Shown: positions 1 to 5,990 of the stretch, piece after piece
How the letters are laid out: every line of letters begins with the position of its first letter
Position numbering within the stretch: the stretch's first letter is position 1
Origin: Rhizobiaceae bacterium
GTDB lineage: Bacteria; Pseudomonadota; Alphaproteobacteria; Rhizobiales; Rhizobiaceae
DNA length: 6,907 nt
Reading direction: 5' to 3'
Assembly (NCBI GenBank): GCA_028865845.1
Contig: JAGWJK010000228.1
Span: forward strand, 1 to 6,907
Position numbers and translations under genes: made by a program
Notes under the pieces: model-generated
Database searches by the model: none
Seen by the model: only the letters and a program-made list of their open reading frames with translations
Told to the model about the DNA's origin: nothing

Positions 1-258
1 GGACTGCAGAGAACGCGACACGACCCATTTCGGTTGCTGCCGCCACGCCGCCGCATACTCATGTTCTTCCGCGCCCCAGCCGGTTTGGTCGTCGTCCCAG
101 TAGCGCATGACTTCGTACATGCGCCGGCCATATATCATGCCGTCCAGCTCGCCCGTTCGCTCTATGAAATGACGAAAGAGGCCCGGTTCCGTCACCATAC
201 GTTGATGATCGACGTAGCCGTCGAGCGACTGGTTCAATTCGAACACGAGCTTTGCCAT
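1..258 (-). CDS. Dihydrofolate reductase/RibD C-terminal-like protein, N-terminal part (runs off left edge)
   Basis: This is an 86-codon 5' portion of a minus-strand gene; its 3' end lies outside the window. The start ATG (complement of 256-258) follows a strong AGGAGG ribosome-binding site (complement of 264-269) with a 5-nt spacer, which fixes the start. The protein opens with MAKLVFELNQSLDGYVDH and later has YGRRMYEVMRYWDDD, then AAWRQQPKWVVSRSL. The early SLDGYVD element and the YGRxxYExMxxYW element are characteristic of the small stand-alone 'dihydrofolate reductase family' proteins (RibD C-terminal fold, YwjB/YyaP-like). By family knowledge these are probable NAD(P)H-dependent cytoplasmic reductases whose substrates are mostly unknown; they are not the classical folA enzyme. 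Family members are commonly 170-200 residues, so roughly half is missing here. It points away from the large plus-strand gene, with a long intergenic region between them that must carry its promoter. Confidence 0.88.
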   Translation of the reverse strand, partial: MAKLVFELNQSLDGYVDHQRMVTEPGLFRHFIERTGELDGMIYGRRMYEVMRYWDDDQTGWGAEEHEYAAAWRQQPKWVVSRSLQS

Positions 259-263
259 GACTG

Positions 264-269
264 CCTCCT
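264..269 (-). promoter_or_regulatory. Ribosome-binding site of the DHFR-like gene
   Basis: The complement reads AGGAGG, a near-perfect Shine-Dalgarno sequence, five bases upstream of the minus-strand ATG at 258. It is the strongest ribosome-binding site in the window and supports both the strand and the start of the partial reductase-like gene. Confidence 0.8.
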
Positions 270-304
270 CTCAAGCGTCGCACCTGCTGATCTGCAGGGT
301 AATT

Positions 305-331
305 AAACTGATTTCATTTCGCAATCAGTTT
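305..331. promoter_or_regulatory. Perfect 9-bp inverted repeat, candidate operator for the DHFR-like gene
   Basis: AAACTGATT at 305-313 is matched exactly by its reverse complement AATCAGTTT at 323-331, with a 9-bp spacer. The arm centres are 18 bp apart, a little under two helical turns, as expected for a dimeric helix-turn-helix repressor. It lies about 47-73 bp upstream of the DHFR-like start codon. On the minus strand its downstream arm runs into TTTAAT, a possible -10 element, so a bound protein would block that promoter. No -35 box is convincing. An RNA hairpin is possible but less likely because the arms are AT-rich. The cognate regulator is not in the window. Confidence 0.45.
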
Positions 332-332
332 T

Positions 333-476
333 GGAGCGAGCATGAAAGCTCCGGGGCGGTGGCTTAAGCCAAAATGCAACCTAACCGATGCATAATCGGT
401 GGATTGCCTCCACTAAAGGCTAACTTGAGCGAGTACGTGAAGCGAGCGATGTTAGCTTCGGTCGGCAAGCTCCGAC
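333..476. repeat. Run of short inverted repeats, possible structured RNA or protein-binding cluster
   Basis: Several small dyads lie close together. GGAGC 333-337 pairs with GCTCC 348-352. The 10-bp perfect palindrome GGCTTAAGCC is at 361-370. ACCGAT 384-389 pairs with ATCGGT 395-400 over a 5-base loop. GTGGA 399-403 pairs with TCCAC 409-413 and competes slightly with the previous stem. GGCTAAC-type arm 417-424 pairs with 451-458 (one G-T wobble). GTCGG 461-465 pairs with CCGAC 472-476. Any one could be chance; the density in non-coding DNA is the observation. No T-tract follows any of them, so they are not intrinsic terminators. I cannot match the arrangement to a known RNA family. Confidence 0.25.
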
Positions 477-687
477 TCCTGATGCAACGGGCGTTACAAG
501 AGCGTCAGGCACAATTTATTCTGGCATTGCGTTTTCACGATTGGCTCTCAGCCGGCTTGGGGTTGCAATTTTATCGGCAAATAGCGTTCGAGCTTTTCAC
601 GGCTTGCGCGTCCTATGATTTCCGTTCGGACGGCGGCCAAGTCGCCATATGCCCCAAGCCTGCGACAACTTTTGCGGGACTATCGAT

Positions 688-759
688 ATGCGAGCGTTCA
701 TCATATTCTGTGTCGCAGTCGCTGCGTTGTTTTCAATCGCGTCGGAGAAGGCCACGGCA
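688..759 (+). other. Signal peptide of the large LprI-domain protein
   Basis: Residues 1-24 have a short positive start (MR), a hydrophobic stretch rich in F, I, V, A and L, and a small-residue cleavage motif ATA before ASFDC. The cysteine after the cleavage site is four residues further on (C29), and there is no L-[AS]-[GA]-C lipobox, so the protein should be soluble and exported by Sec, unlike the lipoprotein LprI of mycobacteria. The exact cleavage position is a judgement by eye. Confidence 0.75.
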
Positions 760-3630
760 GCAAGCTTCGATTGCTCTCGCGCGCGGCTTCCAGTCGAGCG
801 AATGATCTGCGCCGATGCGTTGCTTTCGGACCTGGATGAGAAGCTATATGCGGCGTTTCAGGCGGCCGATGGCGCGTCGTCGCCGGAAATCATGGCGGCG
901 CAGGCACGCTGGCTTCAGCAGAGGAACAGATGTGCCGCACCCACATGTGTTTCAGCGCTTTACAAAGCGCGGATTGCCGAACTTTCCCAGTCGACTGGTG
1001 CCGCGCAAGCCGAACCCGGGGCAGTAGTGACGGCGCCGACGTCTTCACCGACACTCTCCAATCAACAACCGGCGAGCACAACCCTTAAGAGAAATGTACT
1101 CGTTCCCAGTCGAAACGCGATCTACCTCCGGCAGGCTGACACCATGGTCGGGCTCGTCCAGAAAACGCCCAAAGAGGTTCGCAGCCTTAGGTTTTTTCAA
1201 AACTACGATAACGGGCTGCGATCATATTTTCAGTTCATGACCCCGGACCAGCAGGCGAGCTATTCGAAGATACTGGATGACTGGTGGGCATCGGCGATGA
1301 AGGAAATCCTCGCCCGTGGCATCAGCCTTGACGACATCACCATTCTGCAAGGCATTGCCGCTAATTTCCCGCCCGAACGCGAGGCACAGTTGCGCCAGTT
1401 GGCGGCGAAAGGGCTTTCGGCCGGTCCGGGACCTGCTCTTACGAATAGCGACGGGTCGCTTGCCGACGGCGGGAACTTGATCGAGCCTGCAGACCGGACG
1501 GTCTGGGAAGGGACTGCGCCGTGTGTCCCGAAGAACGTGACTTATGATTTCGTCGTCCTCGGGCCAATTGAAAAAATGAATTCGGCCTATGTGATGTGGC
1601 AAGGCGATCAGCGGACGGTCGTTCGATATGAGGCGAAATATGATCCGACGATCGGCACGTTGGACATCTCGAATATGCAGATCGTGCAGGCCAATGATTT
1701 CGTCTCATTGCCCAAGTCGGCCAATCTGGACGTGGGCGGTGGCGGCGCCACGGTGTCGATGCATCTTTCACCGTCCTGCCTGGTGAGCCTGCAGAAGAAG
1801 ACGTTCCCTGAAACCCTCCTGCATGCCGTCGAACAGGCCAAGAGCGATCCGACGTATGTCCCCGAGCAGGGACTGCCTTTCTGCTTGAGCATGTTGGCCT
1901 GGGCGCACCAGATCCAGGCTGGCGCACCGCAGATCGATTTTTCAAAGCCGCTTCCATCGGATCCGAACACCAGGCTCTTCATTGCAAGCGCATTTCACGA
2001 TTCGATGGCGGAGAAGTTCCTGGGACGGTCGTTGAGGACGTTCGATACCCATCAATACGGCGATCAGCAGATGTGGTTCAAATGGAGCAACCTTACCGAT
2101 GAGTGTCTGACGCAGCCGCTGTTTTTCGATGACACTACGGTTCTCCTCAAAGTCATTCAGCCGTTCATGCATCAGCTTGGCAACAAGGCGGACGACCTGG
2201 CAATCATTCCCACCATTGAAAACCGGGTCGCCCAGGTGGCGCAGGCACAAGGAAACTTCGGCCTTTCCATCGACGGCTTTTCCAAGTTGCGAACCTATAT
2301 TTCGCCGCTCGAAGCCGAACTGGCTCCCGCGCTGAAGCAAGTTCGCCTGAATGTGCTTAAGCCCTTGATCAATCGGGAAGCGCAGATCGCGATTGCTGTC
2401 GTGCGTGCAGAGTCCCCCGAACAGCATGGCAAGCCAAGCCCGATCGATCGCATCCTTATTTTTGCCGACATGCTTGAAGCATTGAAGAGTGCCGATCAGA
2501 CCGCTGACGTAAGGTCGGCTGAAGCTGCCGCGACGATGATTGTCGATCAAAATGTGGCTGATATTATCGCGTTGGATCGCGGCAATGCCCAATATGATGG
2601 TGCGGACATATATTCGCTCGCCCGCTTGAAACAGTGGAAGGACGGTATCGAGAAGCAGTTGAAGAGTTTTTCGGATTTCTCCTCCTACAAGACCGCCATG
2701 CAATCGGTCTCTGAGCAGATCGACGCTGCGTCTCCGCAGGTTGCCGGAGGGCTTGCAGCCGTTGTCTTCCAAGCCAAGGATGTCGGGGAGATCACTAAGA
2801 TCTCAAATGCTGTTGCCGAACTGCAATCCGATCATCCTGATGTCATGACCTCTTCCATGTGGCAGGCGTATTTGCGCGGCCTCGACCAATGGTTTGCGGC
2901 GCATACGACCGATGCCGCAGAGGTGGCCGCGCCATCCGCGACCAACAGCCACCCGAACATGGCGTCGGTCTTCCACTCGCCGCAGCTGAAAAACGGCAGG
3001 CTTGTGGGCGCGATTTTCGATCACGATTTTCTGGCCTTGAGGAACGATCAGGCGGATGCATTCGCGGCGATCGTCTGGATGATCAAGCCAATGAACGAAA
3101 CCTGTTCCGGTATCCTGTCGGAAGGGCTTATGCGGGCCGTGCTTCAGCGCGGGTTGGGTCCGGGGATCTTCGGAAACAGCGAGGATGTCCAGAATGTGGG
3201 CGCAGAGATGTTGCTCCGGGAAGGCCAGCTAATCAAGCAGGCTTTGGACTCCCCAGGGCAGTTCATGAGTGGCATGATCAGCGATGCGGCCGCGCAGGAC
3301 CGTGCCGAAGCTGACGGCGAACTCGTGGCGGGAGTGTCCTGCGGAGATCCCGACATGAAGACCTTCCTCACCAATGCGCAGGATTTCCTCAACGATCCGA
3401 CAAGCGGAATAGCGACCGATAAGCTGGGTGTCGCCGATGTCTGCAAAAGAGCACTATCCGCCAACGAACCCACGGTCGCGCCTTATTGCGCTTGTGCCGG
3501 ACCTATCCTCGAGCGTCGACTGACGCCCGTTGAGGCCGCTTACTTGAAGTCCGACCCACGTTCGAACTTTTCGTCCGTGGTAAACCTGCTGCCGAGTGTC
3601 AATCAGGAACTAAGGAAGTGCCAGCAGTGA
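688..3630 (+). CDS. Large exported protein with N-terminal LprI/YecT-type (lysozyme inhibitor) domain and unknown remainder
   Basis: This 980-residue protein is predicted to be secreted to the periplasm. I start it at the ATG at 688 because that gives a textbook signal peptide: MRAF, a hydrophobic core to about residue 18, and a likely cleavage after ATA near residue 24. The in-frame ATG at 649 would add 13 non-hydrophobic residues before it. Residues about 27-99 match the LprI/YecT (DUF1311) family: FDC at 27-29, then ICAD, LSDLD, and a WLQQRNRC element, with four cysteines C29, C41, C82 and C87. In Mycobacterium LprI, this domain is associated with lysozyme inhibition. A Ser/Thr/Pro/Ala-rich linker follows (about 101-135). 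The rest, about 840 residues, is unrecognised: a helical stretch, a beta-rich part (about 275-370) with C279 and C364, a long mostly helical middle (about 480-760), and a C-terminal part with C806, C885, C919, C934, C936 and C978. The mature chain has 14 cysteines. No lipobox, catalytic motif or membrane anchor is seen. Its ribosome-binding site is weak. The lysozyme-inhibitor role is inferred from the domain only. Confidence 0.85.
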   Translation: MRAFIIFCVAVAALFSIASEKATAASFDCSRARLPVERMICADALLSDLDEKLYAAFQAADGASSPEIMAAQARWLQQRNRCAAPTCVSALYKARIAELSQSTGAAQAEPGAVVTAPTSSPTLSNQQPASTTLKRNVLVPSRNAIYLRQADTMVGLVQKTPKEVRSLRFFQNYDNGLRSYFQFMTPDQQASYSKILDDWWASAMKEILARGISLDDITILQGIAANFPPEREAQLRQLAAKGLSAGPGPALTNSDGSLADGGNLIEPADRTVWEGTAPCVPKNVTYDFVVLGPIEKMNSAYVMWQGDQRTVVRYEAKYDPTIGTLDISNMQIVQANDFVSLPKSANLDVGGGGATVSMHLSPSCLVSLQKKTFPETLLHAVEQAKSDPTYVPEQGLPFCLSMLAWAHQIQAGAPQIDFSKPLPSDPNTRLFIASAFHDSMAEKFLGRSLRTFDTHQYGDQQMWFKWSNLTDECLTQPLFFDDTTVLLKVIQPFMHQLGNKADDLAIIPTIENRVAQVAQAQGNFGLSIDGFSKLRTYISPLEAELAPALKQVRLNVLKPLINREAQIAIAVVRAESPEQHGKPSPIDRILIFADMLEALKSADQTADVRSAEAAATMIVDQNVADIIALDRGNAQYDGADIYSLARLKQWKDGIEKQLKSFSDFSSYKTAMQSVSEQIDAASPQVAGGLAAVVFQAKDVGEITKISNAVAELQSDHPDVMTSSMWQAYLRGLDQWFAAHTTDAAEVAAPSATNSHPNMASVFHSPQLKNGRLVGAIFDHDFLALRNDQADAFAAIVWMIKPMNETCSGILSEGLMRAVLQRGLGPGIFGNSEDVQNVGAEMLLREGQLIKQALDSPGQFMSGMISDAAAQDRAEADGELVAGVSCGDPDMKTFLTNAQDFLNDPTSGIATDKLGVADVCKRALSANEPTVAPYCACAGPILERRLTPVEAAYLKSDPRSNFSSVVNLLPSVNQELRKCQQ

Positions 3631-3646
3631 GGGCGGGACTAGATAA

Positions 3647-4813
3647 CTAGGCGGCCGAGGTCTTTAGGCCAAACGCTATCGTCTCGCTGCTATGGACGGC
3701 GACCTGATTACGCCCACCCGATTTGGCGCGATAGAGTGAACGATCTGAGCGGGCGATCGCCTCGTGGATCGTCCGGTCGCCTGGCACCACGGCCGCAACA
3801 CCAAGGCTCACGGTGATACGGTTATCGATGCCGAGCTCACTCCAACGGAGCCCGCCGAAATTGTCGCACACGGTCTGCGCGAGCAGGGTTCCTTGTTTGA
3901 GATCCACGCTCGGCACGTAAGCGACGAATTCTTCGCCGCCAAATCGCGCCGAAATGGCTGTATTCCCGACGGATGCCGCAATTTGCCTCGCCAGTTCCGT
4001 GATCACAAGATCGCCTGCGGCGTGCCCGTAACCGTCGTTGACCTGCTTGAAGTGGTCGATATCACAGCTCAACACGACCCCGCTCAGATGTCCGCCGGGG
4101 AGGCGTGCCAAGGCATCCTCGAAGCCTCGCCTGTTCAACAGCCCGGTCAACGGATCGATCTCGGCTGCACTGCGGTAGCGCGCTAGAAGGTCCATTAGGA
4201 TGGACCCCAGCGCCGCCAGTGCGAAACAGAGCCCCAGGGCGCCCCCGCTGATCTGCATGAAGAATGTGTATTCGGAATCATTATAATCGGCGAGCGCATC
4301 GCTGCCTTTGTATATGATGTCAAACACCACCACGCGCACCAAGGTGTCGACAACCACCAGTGCGGCGATGATTACCAGTGCCCAGTCGACGATATTGCGT
4401 GGACTGGTGAACACAAGCACCACCGACACGAACAGCAGCGCTGTCAGGCCGAGATCGACAAGCAGCAGTTCCGTCTGAAGGCTGTCCATCCAGAACACGA
4501 CGTAGATATCGACGATCAGGCAGAGACAGATAAATGCTACCCGCGGCACGATCAGCCGCGGTCGCTGAAATCGTATCAGCAGACCTTCCCCATAGGCGTA
4601 GAACGATATGAAAAACAAAAGGTCGCCGACGATCGCCTGCCATTCCGCAGAAACGGGCAGAAGACCACTGGAAAATGCCGCAGCGTCGCTGCCGAAAGCG
4701 ACACCCCACGCCAATGCCGATGGTAGTTTTAGCGACGTGCGAGCAAGGGCGAGGAATACAACGCAAAACGTGCCCATCATGATAGGCAGTAGAAAAGCAA
4801 AATTGTCTACCAT
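3647..4813 (-). CDS. Membrane-anchored diguanylate cyclase (GGEEF domain)
   Basis: This 388-residue protein should make cyclic di-GMP from two GTP at the inner membrane. Residues 1 to about 210 contain six or seven hydrophobic segments (roughly 4-23, 33-52, 58-78, 89-108, 116-136, 142-163, 188-208), forming an unassigned sensory membrane domain. The catalytic domain begins at DPLTGLLNRRGF (220-231). DIDHFKQVND (251-260) supplies the metal-binding D251 and nucleotide-binding N259; D268 fits the second nucleotide contact by PleD spacing. GGEEF is at 292-296, and a SLYRAKSGGRN element ends the domain (359-369), so all active-site signatures are intact. The inhibitory I-site RxxD expected nine residues before GGEEF is replaced by GNTA, so feedback inhibition at that site is unlikely. 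There is no EAL domain. The gene converges on the large exported-protein gene with a 16-bp gap. A weak GGCAGG lies six to eight bases upstream of the ATG. It is 181 bp downstream of the LysR gene on the same strand but probably separately transcribed. Confidence 0.93.
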   Translation of the reverse strand: MVDNFAFLLPIMMGTFCVVFLALARTSLKLPSALAWGVAFGSDAAAFSSGLLPVSAEWQAIVGDLLFFISFYAYGEGLLIRFQRPRLIVPRVAFICLCLIVDIYVVFWMDSLQTELLLVDLGLTALLFVSVVLVFTSPRNIVDWALVIIAALVVVDTLVRVVVFDIIYKGSDALADYNDSEYTFFMQISGGALGLCFALAALGSILMDLLARYRSAAEIDPLTGLLNRRGFEDALARLPGGHLSGVVLSCDIDHFKQVNDGYGHAAGDLVITELARQIAASVGNTAISARFGGEEFVAYVPSVDLKQGTLLAQTVCDNFGGLRWSELGIDNRITVSLGVAAVVPGDRTIHEAIARSDRSLYRAKSGGRNQVAVHSSETIAFGLKTSAA

Positions 4814-4831
4814 TTGCCTGCCGCAAAAACC

Positions 4832-4861
4832 TTGTCACAACGCTTTGGTCGTTGTCGCAAC
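4832..4861. promoter_or_regulatory. Tandem TTGTCRCAAC direct repeat, candidate operator of the diguanylate cyclase gene
   Basis: TTGTCACAAC at 4832-4841 recurs as TTGTCGCAAC at 4852-4861, one mismatch in ten, with a period of exactly 20 bp, about two helical turns. Each copy is itself a small dyad: TTG-N3-CAA, extended to GTTG-N3-CAAC in the right copy (4851-4861). ACAACG (4837-4842) and CGTTGT (4850-4855) also form an inverted repeat across the spacer. The block lies 19-48 bp upstream of the cyclase ATG. This is where a transcription factor dimer pair would act on its promoter. I do not recognise the motif, and it is not a full CtrA or FNR box. Confidence 0.4.
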
Positions 4862-4879
4862 TTAGCGTCCTATCGTTAA

Positions 4880-4923
4880 GAAAACCGGTAGCACGCTGCC
4901 GGAAAAGCTTGGCCAGCAAGCTT
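4880..4923 (-). terminator. Terminator-like hairpins after the LysR gene
   Basis: Read on the minus strand, downstream of the LysR stop, two stem-loops follow each other. The first pairs AAGCTTG with CAAGCTT around CTGGC (complement of 4905-4923) and is followed by TTCC. The second is an imperfect stem with CCGG ends (complement of 4885-4902, one mismatch), followed by TTTTC. Neither is a strong GC-rich stem with a long T run, so termination may be partial. If it works, it separates LysR transcription from the cyclase gene. Confidence 0.35.
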
Positions 4924-4994
4924 ATTACCGGCGAATCCACAGCAGCACTATCGGTGGCAAATCGCCTTATGCGTGACGATTTCGACGAGTGCCG

Positions 4995-5876
4995 TCAGAG
5001 ATCGGTGAGGGCTTCCGACAAATAGGCGACAAGTGCGCGGGCTGCGGGCTTGGCGGCGCGGCCGCTTGTGAAGACTGCGTGCAGGTCCACCGTGCCAAGA
5101 TCCCAATCGTCGAGGACGCGGATGAGCGTGCCGTCGCGCAACTCGCGCCTGGATGCACCGGTCGAGGTCATGACGATGCCCATGCCGGCCGCTGCGGCCG
5201 CGAGCGCGCCTTCGAACGCCGGTATGCGAAGCCGCCCTTCGATCCTGACCGACGTCGTCGCGCCGCCCTTGTGAAACGCCCAGTTGCGCGCACCTTGCGG
5301 ACCGACGATCACGGAATGCGCGATGAGGTCGGTCGGTTTCGCGAGCGCCGGGGCCGTCGCCAGATAGGAGGGGGCGGCAGCGAGCACGCGCGGCCAGGTC
5401 GTTAGCTTCTTGGCGGTGGAGGTCGAGTCCGCAAGCTTTCCGAACCGAAGCGCGACGTCGACGCCGTCTCCCACTAAGTCCTGCCGCTGGTCGTCCAGCA
5501 TCAGCTCTATTTGAAGGGCGGGGTGCCGATCGACGAAGGGTTTCAGGTATGGGATGACGATCTTGACACCCATGGTGGTTCCGACACCGACCCGAAGGAT
5601 TCCCCGCAATTCGCCAAAGCCGCGCGCGGCATGTTCAGCCTGTTCGAGGTCCGCAAGTATCGGCTCCAGCCGGGCGAGGAAGTCGGCACCGGCGTCGGTC
5701 AGCGTCACCGCCCGCGTCGTCCGGGTCAGCAGCGATGCGCCGATATCGCGCTCAAGCGCGGCAATGGTTCGCGATGCCGTCGCCTGCGGCACCCCAAGCT
5801 CGCGACCTGCGGCCGAGAGGCTTCCAAGGCGGGCGACACGCGCAAACAGACGCAGGGCTTCCAGATGATCACTCAT
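4995..5876 (-). CDS. LysR-type transcriptional regulator (CrgA/AaeR-like)
   Basis: This 293-residue protein has normal LysR-family length and organisation. Residues 1-62 form the winged helix-turn-helix: MSDHLEALRLFARVARLGS, then SAAGRELGVPQATASRTIAALE, then LLTRTTRAVTLTDAG. A linker helix spans about 63-88, and the effector-binding domain starts near residue 91 (RGILRVGVG) and runs to the end. The overall style matches the large CrgA-like subgroup. It is divergent from the peroxiredoxin-like gene, with starts 114 bp apart, so by LysR convention it probably controls that gene and itself. The protein contains no cysteine at all, which excludes OxyR-type thiol sensing by this protein; a bound small molecule is more likely. 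No good ribosome-binding site precedes its ATG, but the N-terminus is exactly family-like, which supports the chosen start. The effector is unknown. Confidence 0.93.
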   Translation of the reverse strand: MSDHLEALRLFARVARLGSLSAAGRELGVPQATASRTIAALERDIGASLLTRTTRAVTLTDAGADFLARLEPILADLEQAEHAARGFGELRGILRVGVGTTMGVKIVIPYLKPFVDRHPALQIELMLDDQRQDLVGDGVDVALRFGKLADSTSTAKKLTTWPRVLAAAPSYLATAPALAKPTDLIAHSVIVGPQGARNWAFHKGGATTSVRIEGRLRIPAFEGALAAAAAGMGIVMTSTGASRRELRDGTLIRVLDDWDLGTVDLHAVFTSGRAAKPAARALVAYLSEALTDL

Positions 5877-5990
5877 GACAAGAATGGATAACTCAAAACC
5901 ATTTACTCTGACTACCGGTTCGAACTGGAATGATCGATCTTTTTCTCACGGTGCTTGTGGCGCCGAAGATCACCAAACCGGAGAACCAGG
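5877..5990. promoter_or_regulatory. Divergent promoter region of the LysR and peroxiredoxin-like genes, with a candidate LysR dyad
   Basis: This 114-bp spacer should hold both promoters. It contains a 14-bp near-palindrome, CCGGTTCGAACTGG at 5915-5928, with one mismatched base pair; the central GTTCGAAC is a perfect 8-bp palindrome. It is centred about 46 bp from the LysR start and about 69 bp from the peroxiredoxin-like start, a sensible place for a LysR-family recognition site. The arms are more compact than the usual T-N11-A layout, so the assignment is tentative. I could not place -35 and -10 boxes with confidence on either strand. Confidence 0.45.

Larger units (their letters stand above)
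259..687. other. Long intergenic region between divergent genes
   Basis: This gap of about 430 bp separates the leftward DHFR-like gene from the rightward large exported-protein gene. It looks clearly more AT-rich than the flanking coding DNA. It contains the 9-bp inverted repeat at 305-331 and a run of short dyads at 333-476. I see no tRNA, transposase remnant or riboswitch. An open frame starting at 374 spans part of it, but that frame continues far into the large gene in another frame and its product is unrecognised, so I do not call it. The promoter of the large gene should lie here; TTTTAT at 569-574 is a possible -10 box, but no well-spaced -35 box accompanies it. Confidence 0.6.

Noticed and set aside
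374..805. 143-codon plus-strand open frame across the intergenic region into the large gene
   Set aside because: It overlaps the large gene by over 100 bp in another frame, its product is unrecognised and becomes Arg/Ser-rich in the overlap, as expected for an out-of-frame read of GC-rich coding DNA, and no clear ribosome-binding site precedes it.
1942..2772. 276-codon minus-strand open frame inside the large exported-protein gene
   Set aside because: It lies wholly opposite a gene supported by a signal peptide and domain match. Its product has no recognisable motif, and long antisense frames are common in GC-rich DNA.
4874..4884. Possible CtrA site near the TTAAC (minus strand) upstream of the cyclase gene
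   Set aside because: Only one half-site is present; the second TTAAC seven bases away, required for a full CtrA box, is absent.
4320..4940. 206-codon minus-strand frame overlapping the diguanylate cyclase start
   Set aside because: It is a shifted reading of the cyclase membrane domain; its product is Arg/Cys-rich without hydrophobic segments or motifs, while the cyclase frame has a full domain match.
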